Position numbers and translations under genes: made by a program | NCBI GenBank assembly: GCA_902798675.1 | Contig: CADBXQ010000037.1 | Span: 1-10,706, forward strand | DNA length: 10,706 nucleotides | DNA from: Oscillospiraceae bacterium | GTDB lineage: Bacteria > Bacillota > Clostridia > Oscillospirales > Ruminococcaceae | Reading direction: 5' to 3' | The notes under the pieces: generated by a model | The model's database searches: none | What the model saw: the letters and a program-made list of their open reading frames with translations, nothing else | Told to the model about the DNA's origin: nothing | Part shown: one piece after another, positions 1-7,469 of the stretch | Layout: each line of letters opens with the position of its first letter | How positions within the stretch are numbered: position 1 is the first letter of the stretch

Positions 1-412
1 CGATTAAAACGGTTAAAAAACCCAAACTCCCCCCAACAACATTTAGTATAAAAATCATCAGAAGCATGAGCGATATTCCCATAACAACATCAGAATTTAC
101 TATTGGTATATAGTTCAAATTCATAACAACAGACTGGCTTTTTCTTTTCATTTTTACAATTTGTAGAGCTGCCAAAGTTCCAATAACAGTCGCAATAATT
201 GAAGCCAACATTGCTAAAATGAAGGAATTAAAAAGTGAACTTATTATAACTCTATCCCTAAATAACTCAATAAACCAATTTAAAGTGAATCCAGTAAACA
301 AAGTTCGAGATTTTATTTTGTTGAATGCAAAAATTATGACGACAAAAATTGGCAGATATAAAAAAATCAACACCACAGTCACACATATTCGAAACAAACA
401 TTTATTTTTCAA
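1..412 (-). CDS. potC: Spermidine/putrescine ABC transporter permease PotC, partial (3' end outside window)
   Basis: Inner-membrane permease that pairs with PotB to move polyamines inward, powered by PotA. The visible 137 codons, read from a TTG at 412, give a first membrane helix of the PotC type (VTVVLIFLYLPIFVVIIFAF), then FNKIKSRTLFTGFTLNWFIELF, an ILAMLASIIATVIGTLAAL helix and an IPIVNSDVVMGISLMLL stretch. The 'P-I-V-x-x-(E/D)-V-V-M-G-I-S' core is characteristic of PotC. The gene runs off the left edge before the EAA loop. The TTG is chosen because it overlaps the potB stop (TTGA) and has GGAGG ten bases upstream; no in-frame ATG occurs near there. Third transporter gene of the operon; potD, the usual binding-protein gene, would be expected further left. 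Confidence 0.85.
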   Translation of the reverse strand, partial: MKNKCLFRICVTVVLIFLYLPIFVVIIFAFNKIKSRTLFTGFTLNWFIELFRDRVIISSLFNSFILAMLASIIATVIGTLAALQIVKMKRKSQSVVMNLNYIPIVNSDVVMGISLMLLMIFILNVVGGSLGFLTVLI

Positions 413-1224
413 TTTAATAAAGCCTCCGTTTCGGTTTTATCAAATTTTCGAGTTATTGCCATTATTAAAGCAATTATTATCATTAAAACAAAAGACAGCG
501 CCGAACCAAGCCACGGGTTATATGTTGATCCCATAAACTGCGACTCGATCAAATCGCCAACCAAAGCGTTGGAGCCTCCCCCGAGCATTTGAGATATGAT
601 GAAGGTTGACGTTGCTGGAACAAAGACCATTGAAACTCCAGAAACAATCCCGGGAACAGAAAGAGGGAGGATGATTCGGCGAAAGGTCTGCAAGCTGTTT
701 GCTCCTAAATCATTTCCTGCTTCAATTAAATTTTTGTCTATTTTATTAATTGTTGTATATATTGGAATAATCATGAATGGCAAAAAGTCATACACCATCC
801 CAAGGATTACCGCACCTGGCGTGTTTATCATGCGAAGTGTTGGCAGACCCAAAGTCTTTAAAAAATTATTTATCAGTCCATTTTTTTCCAAAATTGTCAT
901 CCAAGCGTATGTCCGAAGCAGAAGATTTGTCCACATAGGCAGCATTATTAGAATAATTAATAATTTTTGCTTTAGCTTTGAAAATTTAGTGATAAAATAA
1001 GCAAATGGATATGAAATCACAAAACAAATAATTGTTGCAGCTAGAGCAAAAGCCAAAGAACGCGCAATAACCCCCCAATAATTCCCTATTTTGACAATGT
1101 TTTTAAATGTGAACCCACAGGATTCGCTTGTAAATGAAAACCAAATTATCATTAAAAACGGAATTAATGTGAATAAAATCATCCAAAGTCCATATGGCAA
1201 AAATTTTAAAGAAAACCTATTCAC
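409..1224 (-). CDS. potB: Spermidine/putrescine ABC transporter permease PotB
   Basis: Inner-membrane permease of the polyamine importer, partner of PotC. From the GTG start the protein has 271 residues, usual for PotB. It has about six hydrophobic segments, the first in FLPYGLWMILFTLIPFLMII. Typical PotB stretches are MLPMWTNLLLRTYAWMTIL, PGAVILGMVYDFLPFMIIPI and the cytoplasmic EAA loop EAGNDLGANSLQTFRRIILP, which docks on the ATPase. The open frame extends upstream to a TTG at 1254, but the GTG at 1224 is preferred. It has GGAGG nine bases upstream, it begins just before the conserved N-terminus, and it overlaps the end of the potA C-terminal frame by only 8 bases. The end overlaps the potC start by 4 bases, so the three genes are translationally coupled. 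Confidence 0.92.
   Translation of the reverse strand: MNRFSLKFLPYGLWMILFTLIPFLMIIWFSFTSESCGFTFKNIVKIGNYWGVIARSLAFALAATIICFVISYPFAYFITKFSKLKQKLLIILIMLPMWTNLLLRTYAWMTILEKNGLINNFLKTLGLPTLRMINTPGAVILGMVYDFLPFMIIPIYTTINKIDKNLIEAGNDLGANSLQTFRRIILPLSVPGIVSGVSMVFVPATSTFIISQMLGGGSNALVGDLIESQFMGSTYNPWLGSALSFVLMIIIALIMAITRKFDKTETEALLN
423..427 (-). promoter_or_regulatory. Shine-Dalgarno site of potC
   Basis: On the minus strand GGAGG lies inside the end of potB, ten bases before the TTG at 412. It is what supports a TTG start and translational coupling of potB to potC. Confidence 0.6.
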
Positions 1225-1699
1225 ATTTTTCAACCTCCACTCGATTAAAATCAAATTTTAAACCAAGCTCTGTCCCAACTTCCTCTTCATTTTCCGAGTG
1301 GACTAATATATATTTGTCATTTTCCTCCTCGTCTTCATAATAAAAATACATTTCGTTATATGCGCCTTTATATATTATCGAGTCCAGCGGCAAAACCAGG
1401 TCGGCAAAATCGCTGGAAACCAGATGGATGCTTTCGGGAGGGATGGTTAGTTTGACTTGGCAGCCAACCTCGAGGTTCAAAAAAGCCCTTTTAAATTCAA
1501 TATCTAAAAATTTTATAGAGTCCTCGTCAATAACTGTCGCAAGCATGATATTTGTCATTTGGTCGAATAATTTTGACATTATATGAATATCATCCGGCGA
1601 AAAATTCAGCCCAATTTCCTCGCCTTTTTTCAAAATACGGTAATCGAAGGCCATCTTTACCTTTGTCAAAGCCGACGGCGTCGTCTCAATGATGAGCAC
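1217..1699 (-). pseudogene. potA: PotA C-terminal (TOBE-like) regulatory half, separated from the ATPase by a frameshift
   Basis: This frame continues potA in a different phase. The open stretch from GTG 1699 codes for about 160 residues. Residues 25-41 (KKGEEIGLNFSPDDIHIM) are the normal ending of a PotA TOBE region. A second unit follows at about 54-153, with a VKLTIPPESIHLV segment, an IIYKGAYNEM segment equivalent to the family's 'FKGVHYEM', and EVGTELGLKF. The C-terminal domain therefore looks duplicated. Nothing suggests independent translation: there is no ATG and no good ribosome-binding site at 1699. It overlaps the ATPase frame over 1666-1699. Either potA is a decaying gene, the two frames are joined by slippage, or the assembly has an error. 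The strong coding character of the whole stretch argues that any lesion is recent. Confidence 0.75.
1234..1238 (-). promoter_or_regulatory. Shine-Dalgarno site deciding the potB start
   Basis: GGAGG on the minus strand, nine bases upstream of the GTG at 1224. A TTG start at 1254 would lie upstream of this site and have no clear ribosome-binding site, so the shorter protein is favoured. Confidence 0.6.
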
Positions 1700-2550
1700 G
1701 TCGTCGAAACAACGTCAACAGGCTGCCTCGGTTTAAATCCTTTATCAACACAGTCAAACTCTTTTTTTGCAAAATAAACCCTATAATCTTTAAGCATTAT
1801 TCCGTTTAATATGTTGCTTTGGCCGATAAAATCCGCAACAAAGGCGTTTTTTGGCTCATTATATATTTCCTCCGGAGTTCCAATTTGCTGGATTTCTCCC
1901 TCATTCATGACAACAACAGTGTCGCTCATGGTTAAAGCTTCTTCTTGGTCATGCGTCACATATATAAAAGCAGTGTCTAGGCTTTGCTGCATCTCTTTTA
2001 GCTCCAGCTGCATCTGTTTTCTAAGCTTCAAATCCAAAGCGCAAAGCGGCTCATCAAGCAACAAAACTTTAGGCCGATTAACCAAGGCTCTCGCAATCGC
2101 GATCCTTTGCTGCTGACCTCCGGAAAGCTGGGATGGCCGACGGCGCTCAAACCCTTCCAAATTAACAACTTTCAAAAGCCTGGAAACGCGCTCTTTTATC
2201 TCATTTTTAGGCATTTTCTTTATTTTGAGGCCAAAAGCTATGTTTTCAAAAACGTTTAGATGGGGAAACAGGGCATATCGTTGGAACACTGTGTTGACAT
2301 TGCGCTTGTGGGGCGGATGGTTTGTTATATTTTTATTTTCAAAAAAAACTTCACCCGAATCTGGCTTTAAAAAGCCCGCAATTATCCTCAGAGTTGTTGT
2401 TTTGCCGCAGCCAGAAGGCCCCAAAAAAGTGACAAATTCTCTATCTCGTATATATAAATTCAATCCATCCAGAATTTGTTCTCCTCCAAAAGAAACAGAT
2501 ATATCCTTTAGTTCAAGTATATTATTCATATTTTTCAAACCCAATTCCAT
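1666..2550 (-). CDS. potA: Spermidine/putrescine import ATP-binding protein PotA, ATPase half (frame broken at the 3' end)
   Basis: Cytoplasmic ATPase subunit of the polyamine ABC importer. All nucleotide-binding motifs are intact: Walker A GPSGCGKT (44-51), Q-loop glutamine 90 in VFQRYALFPHL, signature LSGGQQQR (142-149), Walker B VLLLDE (162-167), D-loop ALD and H-loop His200. The start of the regulatory domain follows (SNILNGIML, FDCVDKGFKPRQPVDVV). After 'PVDVV', where RPEDI is expected, the frame degenerates into STTCSSLRRRRRL and stops. The true continuation is in another frame at 1217-1699. The ATG at 2529 (MNNILEL) is an equally likely start; neither ATG has a strong ribosome-binding site, and GT2 ends only 30 bases upstream, so coupling is plausible. 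Whether the truncated protein works is unknown. Confidence 0.88.
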   Translation of the reverse strand: MELGLKNMNNILELKDISVSFGGEQILDGLNLYIRDREFVTFLGPSGCGKTTTLRIIAGFLKPDSGEVFFENKNITNHPPHKRNVNTVFQRYALFPHLNVFENIAFGLKIKKMPKNEIKERVSRLLKVVNLEGFERRRPSQLSGGQQQRIAIARALVNRPKVLLLDEPLCALDLKLRKQMQLELKEMQQSLDTAFIYVTHDQEEALTMSDTVVVMNEGEIQQIGTPEEIYNEPKNAFVADFIGQSNILNGIMLKDYRVYFAKKEFDCVDKGFKPRQPVDVVSTTCSSLRRRRRL

Positions 2551-2580
2551 TATATTGAAATTAAAAAACTATATTTTAAA

Positions 2581-3510
2581 TCAAGCTGATTTATTCAAAT
2601 AGTTGGCTTTCATCTTCCGAAAAGCAAGTCTTTGCCCCGCTGGCAGCAAATCTATGGCGCTGTCTTGTTTTAACTCGTCTCCGATGGCGTCCATAAATAA
2701 TCCAAGCGCGCCGTCTTTTTTCAGCCAACAATTAAAACTCAAAAACCATTTTAAAAATTTAAGTTTGGCGGAATCATTTTCAAAATAACCATTTTCTTTC
2801 CAGTTTTTATATACAAAATTCAAATTTTGAGCCAAACTCGCCAAAGCTTTTTGATCATTTCTTGTATGAGTCAGTGAACATATATTATACTTATAGCAAT
2901 ATAATTTATCAGAACAACAAACAGTCTTTTTGGCCTTAGGGAAACACGTCATGTTGAAGCTTATGTCTTCAGCAAAGCTTGACAATTCGTCAAACTTTAG
3001 GCCGTTTTCTTTTAAAAAGCGCGATCTATATAAACCATCCCAAACATAGCCAGATCCTATCATCCCAAATATAGAGCCAAAACGCGTTCGGTCAGGAGAC
3101 GCTTTGCCGGCGGACACAGGCGAATAACACCCGCATTTAACGATGTCTGCGTCCTCTTGCTTTGCTAAATTATATAGCTTTTGGGACATATTTTTTGATA
3201 TACAGTCATCAGAATCAACAAATTGTATATATTCGCCCGAGGACATCTCAATTCCGCTATTTCTAGCGCGAGACGGCCCTCCATTTTTTTGGTGGTATAC
3301 CTTAAATTTTGAGTCACGTTTTGCATATTCATCCAAAATCAGGCCGCTTCCGTCGGTTGAGCCATCATCAACGCAAATTATTTCGATGTTTTTCAAAGTT
3401 TGATTTTTAACGCTATCTAAACAATTTTTCAAAAGATTCTTATCCACATTATAGACCGGGATGATCACCGACACTTTTTTCATTCTTATATGTAAAGCAG
3501 CTTTGTTCAC
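2581..3510 (-). CDS. Family 2 glycosyltransferase (GT-A fold)
   Basis: Transfers a sugar from a nucleotide-sugar donor to a cell-surface polysaccharide or glycoconjugate; donor and acceptor cannot be told. The 309-residue protein opens with the GT2 signature KVSVIIPVYN (12-21). It has the donor-binding ICVDDGSTDGS region (45-55), NGGPSRARNSGIE, and the metal-binding D-x-D in FVDSDD (97-102). The distal half contains the IGSGYVWDGLYRSRFLKENG stretch usual for bacterial surface-polysaccharide GT2 enzymes. No membrane segment is evident, so it is probably cytoplasmic or peripheral. The GTG at 3510 is chosen because AGGAG lies ten bases before it; an ATG nine codons further in (3483) would start exactly at the conserved domain. 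First gene of an operon with potABC, an unusual pairing. Confidence 0.88.
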   Translation of the reverse strand: MNKAALHIRMKKVSVIIPVYNVDKNLLKNCLDSVKNQTLKNIEIICVDDGSTDGSGLILDEYAKRDSKFKVYHQKNGGPSRARNSGIEMSSGEYIQFVDSDDCISKNMSQKLYNLAKQEDADIVKCGCYSPVSAGKASPDRTRFGSIFGMIGSGYVWDGLYRSRFLKENGLKFDELSSFAEDISFNMTCFPKAKKTVCCSDKLYCYKYNICSLTHTRNDQKALASLAQNLNFVYKNWKENGYFENDSAKLKFLKWFLSFNCWLKKDGALGLFMDAIGDELKQDSAIDLLPAGQRLAFRKMKANYLNKSA

Positions 3511-3593
3511 AAAAAATCATCTCCTAACTTTAAATATTTTGTGAAAACCATACAAATTTCAATCTGAGCTTAACAACTAAAACCACACATTCT

Positions 3594-3622
3594 ATTTTAA
3601 AATTATTATCATTAATTGTCAA
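3594..3622 (-). promoter_or_regulatory. Sigma-A promoter of the GT2-potABC operon
   Basis: On the minus strand a perfect -35 TTGACA (3622-3617) is separated by 17 bases from TAAAAT (3599-3594). This would start RNA near 3587 and leave a leader of about 77 bases before the GTG at 3510. A Fur/PerR-like AT-rich partial palindrome (3597-3611) sits between the two hexamers; see findings. Confidence 0.7.
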
Positions 3623-3684
3623 GAGGCTTTGCTTTTTTGAAAAAAATAAGTCTGCCAAATACTCCAGCATAATATTACTAATTT

Positions 3685-3713
3685 TTGACAAATATTTCAC
3701 TTTGTGATATAAT
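3685..3713 (+). promoter_or_regulatory. Consensus extended -10 promoter of the NRPS-like gene
   Basis: TTGACA (3685-3690), a 17-base spacer and TATAAT (3708-3713), with TGA just before the -10 so that it also fits the extended TGnTATAAT form. Every hexamer position matches consensus, predicting strong, basally active transcription from about 3720. It diverges from the GT2 promoter roughly 60 bases away, so a regulator could affect both. Confidence 0.8.
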
Positions 3714-3767
3714 TTTATTGTGATTGTGAATTGATGTTTTCAAAATCACCCAAATTTTAAAATGTAT

Positions 3768-3775
3768 AGGGAGGT
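3768..3775 (+). promoter_or_regulatory. Shine-Dalgarno site of the NRPS-like gene
   Basis: AGGGAGGT, eight bases upstream of the ATG at 3783, supports that start even though the adenylation domain begins close to the N-terminus and is short there. Confidence 0.65.
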
Positions 3776-3782
3776 TTAGGGT

Positions 3783-6700
3783 ATGCTCAGTGAAATAAAA
3801 AAACAGAATGTGAAAAATATGTTTGATTTACTTAAAAACGCCGCAGAAAATTTTTGTGATAAAACATTTCTCAAGTGGCAAGAGGAAGAAGAAATTGTTG
3901 AAAAAAGCTTTTTAGATCATGCTGCGCTGATTGGGAGCGCTTCATATGAATATGTGTGTTCTTTATTTGGAGTTTTTGGGGGAAATGGCGTCGCAATTCC
4001 AATTGACAACCAAATATCAAGAGAAAATTTCGTTAAAAATTTGTTAAAAGCTGATGTTGATGTTTTATTTTTTGACTTTAAATACCGCTCTTTTGCAACA
4101 TATGTTAAAAAGCAAATAACAAGTCGAAAAATAAAATTTATCTGCTTGCAGGATGTTGATTATGAAAGTAACTTTTATTCAATCATTAATTCTGACCCAG
4201 GTCAAACAGCTTTGCCTGAAATTGATCCGCTTAAAGAAGCTTTGATAATTTTCACTTCTGGAACAACAGGCGTCCAAAAAGGTGTTATGTTATCGCATTT
4301 AAATGAGATTAGTGCTATATTTTCTTTTGATATGCCATCTCACCCAATTCCTCAAAGTGATGAAATTTTCCTCAGCATTCTCCCCATTCACCACATTTAC
4401 GCTTTAAACGGAAATTTTTTGGTGCCCCTCAGATATGGATCTACAGTGTGTCTATGTCTTGATTTGAAAAAATTGCAAAAGTCAATTCAAATATTTAACC
4501 CAACAGAAATTTTCATGGTTCCCATGATAGCCAAAATGCTCGTTAATTATTTTTTCATGACCATAAAACAAAACCCAGATTTGCCAAAAGATCAAGTCAA
4601 AAAAATGATATTTGGAAAAAATCTTTTTTGGCTGTTTGTTGGCGGCTCAAGTTTGCCGGACTCCCTTGAAAAAAGTTTAATTGAGACCGGAATTAACATT
4701 GCGCAAGGATATGGCCTGACTGAATGGCCGCCTCCAGCTTTGCAGCCAAATTTTGATCGCCAAGACAAAATTAAATCAGCTGGAAAATCAACTGAAAACT
4801 GTCAACTTCGCACACAAGATGGAGAAATTCAAGTTAAAAGCCCGTCGGTTATGATGGGATATTATAAAGAGCCTGAGCTAACAAAGCAAGCTTTCACGCA
4901 AGATGGCTTTTTTAAAACAGGCGACTTGGGCTATATTGATGATGACGGCTTTGTTTACGTTACCGGGCGCAAGAAAAATTTGATAATACTCAGCAATGGC
5001 GAAAATGTTTCACCAGAACAACTCGAGAATGATTTTACAGATGAACTTTTGATTCAAGATATAATTGTCTATGAAAATAGCGACAAAATCGTGGCCCAAG
5101 TATATCCAAATTTTTCACATGTTCAGGCTGCGAATTTATCTGACGTTTCATCCGAAATTTCAAAAATCATCCAAAAACACAATTCCAATTTTCCAAGCTA
5201 TTGCCAAATAGCCGACGTCAAAGTCCGGAATGAGCCATTCGAAAAAACATCATCAAATAAAATACTCAGGCATAAATATATCACCCCTCAATCTATTTCG
5301 CAACAAAGTCATAAATCTTCTGATGGGCCCCAAACCGAACTTCAAAAGAAAATTTTAGAAGTTGTTTCTCGCGTGACCGGAAATGACAACATTGGAATAG
5401 ACGATGACTTGATTGACTGCGGCCTGAATTCTCTGGCGTCAATGCTCCTGATAGAAGATTTTGAAAAAACATTTGATAGGCCAATAACCTTTAATCAGCT
5501 GAGCTCAAATCGAACAATCCGAAAAATAGAAGATTTGATTATTAATTCAAAGCAGCAATTGAAAAAAGCTTGTCCAGTTCATGAGAAATATCCGCTTATA
5601 GACCCTCAAAACTATTATATTACGCAAAAAAGCACCACTCGTGGAAACCTGGCCAATTTGCTTGAGCTTGATGAAAATATTGACTTGGAAAAGCTAAAAA
5701 ATGCTGTTGAACAAACAATTGATGCGCACCCCGCTTTAAAAGGAATTATAAAACCAGACGAAAATATGAAGCTTTGGCTTTTTCGCGATGACTCGAGAAA
5801 AATTGAAATTCAGATAGAAAAAGTGTCGGATCAAGAATTCGAGGAAATATCCAAAAATCTTGTCGCGCCATTTAAATTTGACGGAACAGATAATTTATTT
5901 CATATTCGGCTTTTTAAGACTCCAAAGTCAAAATATTGTTTTTTTGATCTTTCACATATTATTAGCGATGGAGTCACAATAAACACACTGCTAAACGACA
6001 TAAACAGCTGCTATATGGGGCAAACAATAGAAAAAGAAAAATTTTCATTCTACGACTATGTTGTCGAATATTATGGAGAAGAAAAACAGCAAAAGCGAAA
6101 AAATGATCTGAAATATTATGAAAATCTGTTAAAAGGTTTGACTCTGAAGCGCAGTATTCTCAACAAAAAAGGAAAGACAAATCTTTGCAGCAAAGAGGCC
6201 GAATATATTCAAAAACAGTTTGAACTTTTTAGCAGGAAAGATGTGCTATATTTTTGCCAGAAACATAATATATCCGAAAATGTTTTTTTATATACAGCTT
6301 TTAACTATCTTGTTGGAATATTTTCAAATTTAAAACACACTTTCACTCGCAGCATTCACAGTGGTCGCGATGATTCCAGATTTATAAAAACCGCTGGCCC
6401 GTTTTTTAAGTGCTACTTTTGTCGTTATGATGTCGTTGCGCATGAAACCGTTGAGGAATTGCTCAAAAGAACAAAAATTCAAATTATGGATACGATGAAA
6501 TGCCAATTTTCTAATGTTGACCATATTGAAATGTTTTTCCAGTATCAAGGTGATATTTATAATATTTCTGAGTTTGCTGGTTTTTCGGTCAAAACATTGT
6601 CTATAAAAAAAGATCGTATACCATTTCATTTTGAGATTATGTCGGATCCAATTTCATATTTTGTAAAATTAACATACTGGAAAGATCGATTTGACAAACA

Positions 6701-7346
6701 AATGATTTCTAATTTTCTAACCTGCTATGAGCACATTGCAAATGCGATGCTGGGCGAAAAATCTGCGCGTATGTTAAAACATCATATCCCAAGCGAAATG
6801 TTTCCGCACGCCTGTTGCGTGGCTGCAAAAGAATTAAACGGTGAAGCGGGATATAGCCTTTTAAAAAATGTTTCAGACGATCAAAAAGTCAGGGTTTATG
6901 TCCTGGATGACGATTATTGTAAAAAGCCTATTGGGGCTTGGGGGCGGCTATATTTAAAAGACTTCGAGCCAACAGATCTGGTTGGAAAAATAAAATATCC
7001 TTATCGCAAAGGGGTCATTTTATATGACACAGGAATAACGGCAAGAATTTTGCCAGACGGCCAAATTGATTTTTTGGAAAACAGCGGGCGAATTGTTTTA
7101 ACAGAAGATCCATTAAAAGGACTTCAATATCACGACCTCGGAAAGCTGGAAAAATTCATTAAAAGCCATGAAAATGTTAAAAATTGCCAAGCCTTTATGG
7201 CATTTAATCCAGAAAATGGAAGCATGCAGCTGGAACTTGAAGTTCAAACGGACAAGGACCGCTTTTTAAATAAGATTTTCTCGGATGTTGAAAGCAATCT
7301 AGACCAAAGCATATCACCTTCTGTTGTTAAAGTTATAGGCAAATAG
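3783..7346 (+). CDS. NRPS-like enzyme: adenylation - carrier protein - condensation - remnant of a second adenylation domain
   Basis: Expected to activate an acyl or amino acid with ATP, load it on its carrier domain and condense it with an amine. Adenylation domain about 12-500: P-loop FTSGTTGVQKG (157-167), GYGLTE (309-314), FFKTGDLGYIDDDGF around Asp381, GRKKN (395-399) and catalytic-type Lys493 in SNKILR. Carrier domain about 517-590 with DCGLNSL; Ser550 should carry phosphopantetheine. Condensation domain about 600-990: SHIISDG (724-730) keeps the second His (725) and Asp729-Gly730 but has Ser for the first His; SGRDD and AGPFF follow. Residues about 1036-1187 resemble only the last part of an adenylation domain (IGAWGRLYL, ARILPDGQIDFLENSGR, HDLGKLEKFI). 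There is no second carrier, thioesterase or reductase. The first adenylation domain seems to lack about 20-25 residues near position 45, and its A8-like region suggests an acyl-CoA-ligase relative. The product is unknown. Confidence 0.85.
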   Translation: MLSEIKKQNVKNMFDLLKNAAENFCDKTFLKWQEEEEIVEKSFLDHAALIGSASYEYVCSLFGVFGGNGVAIPIDNQISRENFVKNLLKADVDVLFFDFKYRSFATYVKKQITSRKIKFICLQDVDYESNFYSIINSDPGQTALPEIDPLKEALIIFTSGTTGVQKGVMLSHLNEISAIFSFDMPSHPIPQSDEIFLSILPIHHIYALNGNFLVPLRYGSTVCLCLDLKKLQKSIQIFNPTEIFMVPMIAKMLVNYFFMTIKQNPDLPKDQVKKMIFGKNLFWLFVGGSSLPDSLEKSLIETGINIAQGYGLTEWPPPALQPNFDRQDKIKSAGKSTENCQLRTQDGEIQVKSPSVMMGYYKEPELTKQAFTQDGFFKTGDLGYIDDDGFVYVTGRKKNLIILSNGENVSPEQLENDFTDELLIQDIIVYENSDKIVAQVYPNFSHVQAANLSDVSSEISKIIQKHNSNFPSYCQIADVKVRNEPFEKTSSNKILRHKYITPQSISQQSHKSSDGPQTELQKKILEVVSRVTGNDNIGIDDDLIDCGLNSLASMLLIEDFEKTFDRPITFNQLSSNRTIRKIEDLIINSKQQLKKACPVHEKYPLIDPQNYYITQKSTTRGNLANLLELDENIDLEKLKNAVEQTIDAHPALKGIIKPDENMKLWLFRDDSRKIEIQIEKVSDQEFEEISKNLVAPFKFDGTDNLFHIRLFKTPKSKYCFFDLSHIISDGVTINTLLNDINSCYMGQTIEKEKFSFYDYVVEYYGEEKQQKRKNDLKYYENLLKGLTLKRSILNKKGKTNLCSKEAEYIQKQFELFSRKDVLYFCQKHNISENVFLYTAFNYLVGIFSNLKHTFTRSIHSGRDDSRFIKTAGPFFKCYFCRYDVVAHETVEELLKRTKIQIMDTMKCQFSNVDHIEMFFQYQGDIYNISEFAGFSVKTLSIKKDRIPFHFEIMSDPISYFVKLTYWKDRFDKQMISNFLTCYEHIANAMLGEKSARMLKHHIPSEMFPHACCVAAKELNGEAGYSLLKNVSDDQKVRVYVLDDDYCKKPIGAWGRLYLKDFEPTDLVGKIKYPYRKGVILYDTGITARILPDGQIDFLENSGRIVLTEDPLKGLQYHDLGKLEKFIKSHENVKNCQAFMAFNPENGSMQLELEVQTDKDRFLNKIFSDVESNLDQSISPSVVKVIGK

Positions 7347-7371
7347 GCGGCTTATTTTTAAACTGAGTCAC

Positions 7372-7413
7372 AAAAACCCCACTTTAGGCAGCGTAAAAAC
7401 CTAAAGTGGGGTT
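7372..7413 (-). terminator. Intrinsic terminator of the leader-peptide gene
   Basis: A perfect 14-bp stem (7375-7388 with 7400-7413, reading AACCCCACTTTAGG and its complement) encloses an 11-base loop. On the minus strand it is followed by a run of five T. It lies 57 bases after the peptide stop codon. In the plus direction there is no T-run, so it would terminate the NRPS-like transcript only weakly, although the hairpin could still protect its 3' end. Confidence 0.75.
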
Positions 7414-7469
7414 AGAATATGTAAACCTAGATTGAACAATATCTGGACTGTTAAAACATTGTTTAGCAC

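Noticed and set aside
219..1000. Plus-strand open frames at 219-536 and 596-1000
   Set aside because: They lie antisense to potC and potB, lack ribosome-binding sites and show no recognisable protein features; the minus-strand frames match known families throughout.
1811..3403. Plus-strand open frames opposite potA and the glycosyltransferase
   Set aside because: Antisense to well-supported genes, with Cys/Ser/Phe-rich composition typical of reverse-strand shadows.
3720..3749. GTGATT/AATCAC inverted repeat in the NRPS leader as a riboswitch or operator
   Set aside because: Only a 6-bp stem with an 18-base loop in A+T-rich sequence; no known riboswitch core is visible.
5293..6629. Minus-strand open frames inside the NRPS-like gene (5293-5484, 6330-6629)
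   Set aside because: Fully inside the carrier and condensation domain coding sequence, without promoter or ribosome-binding site.
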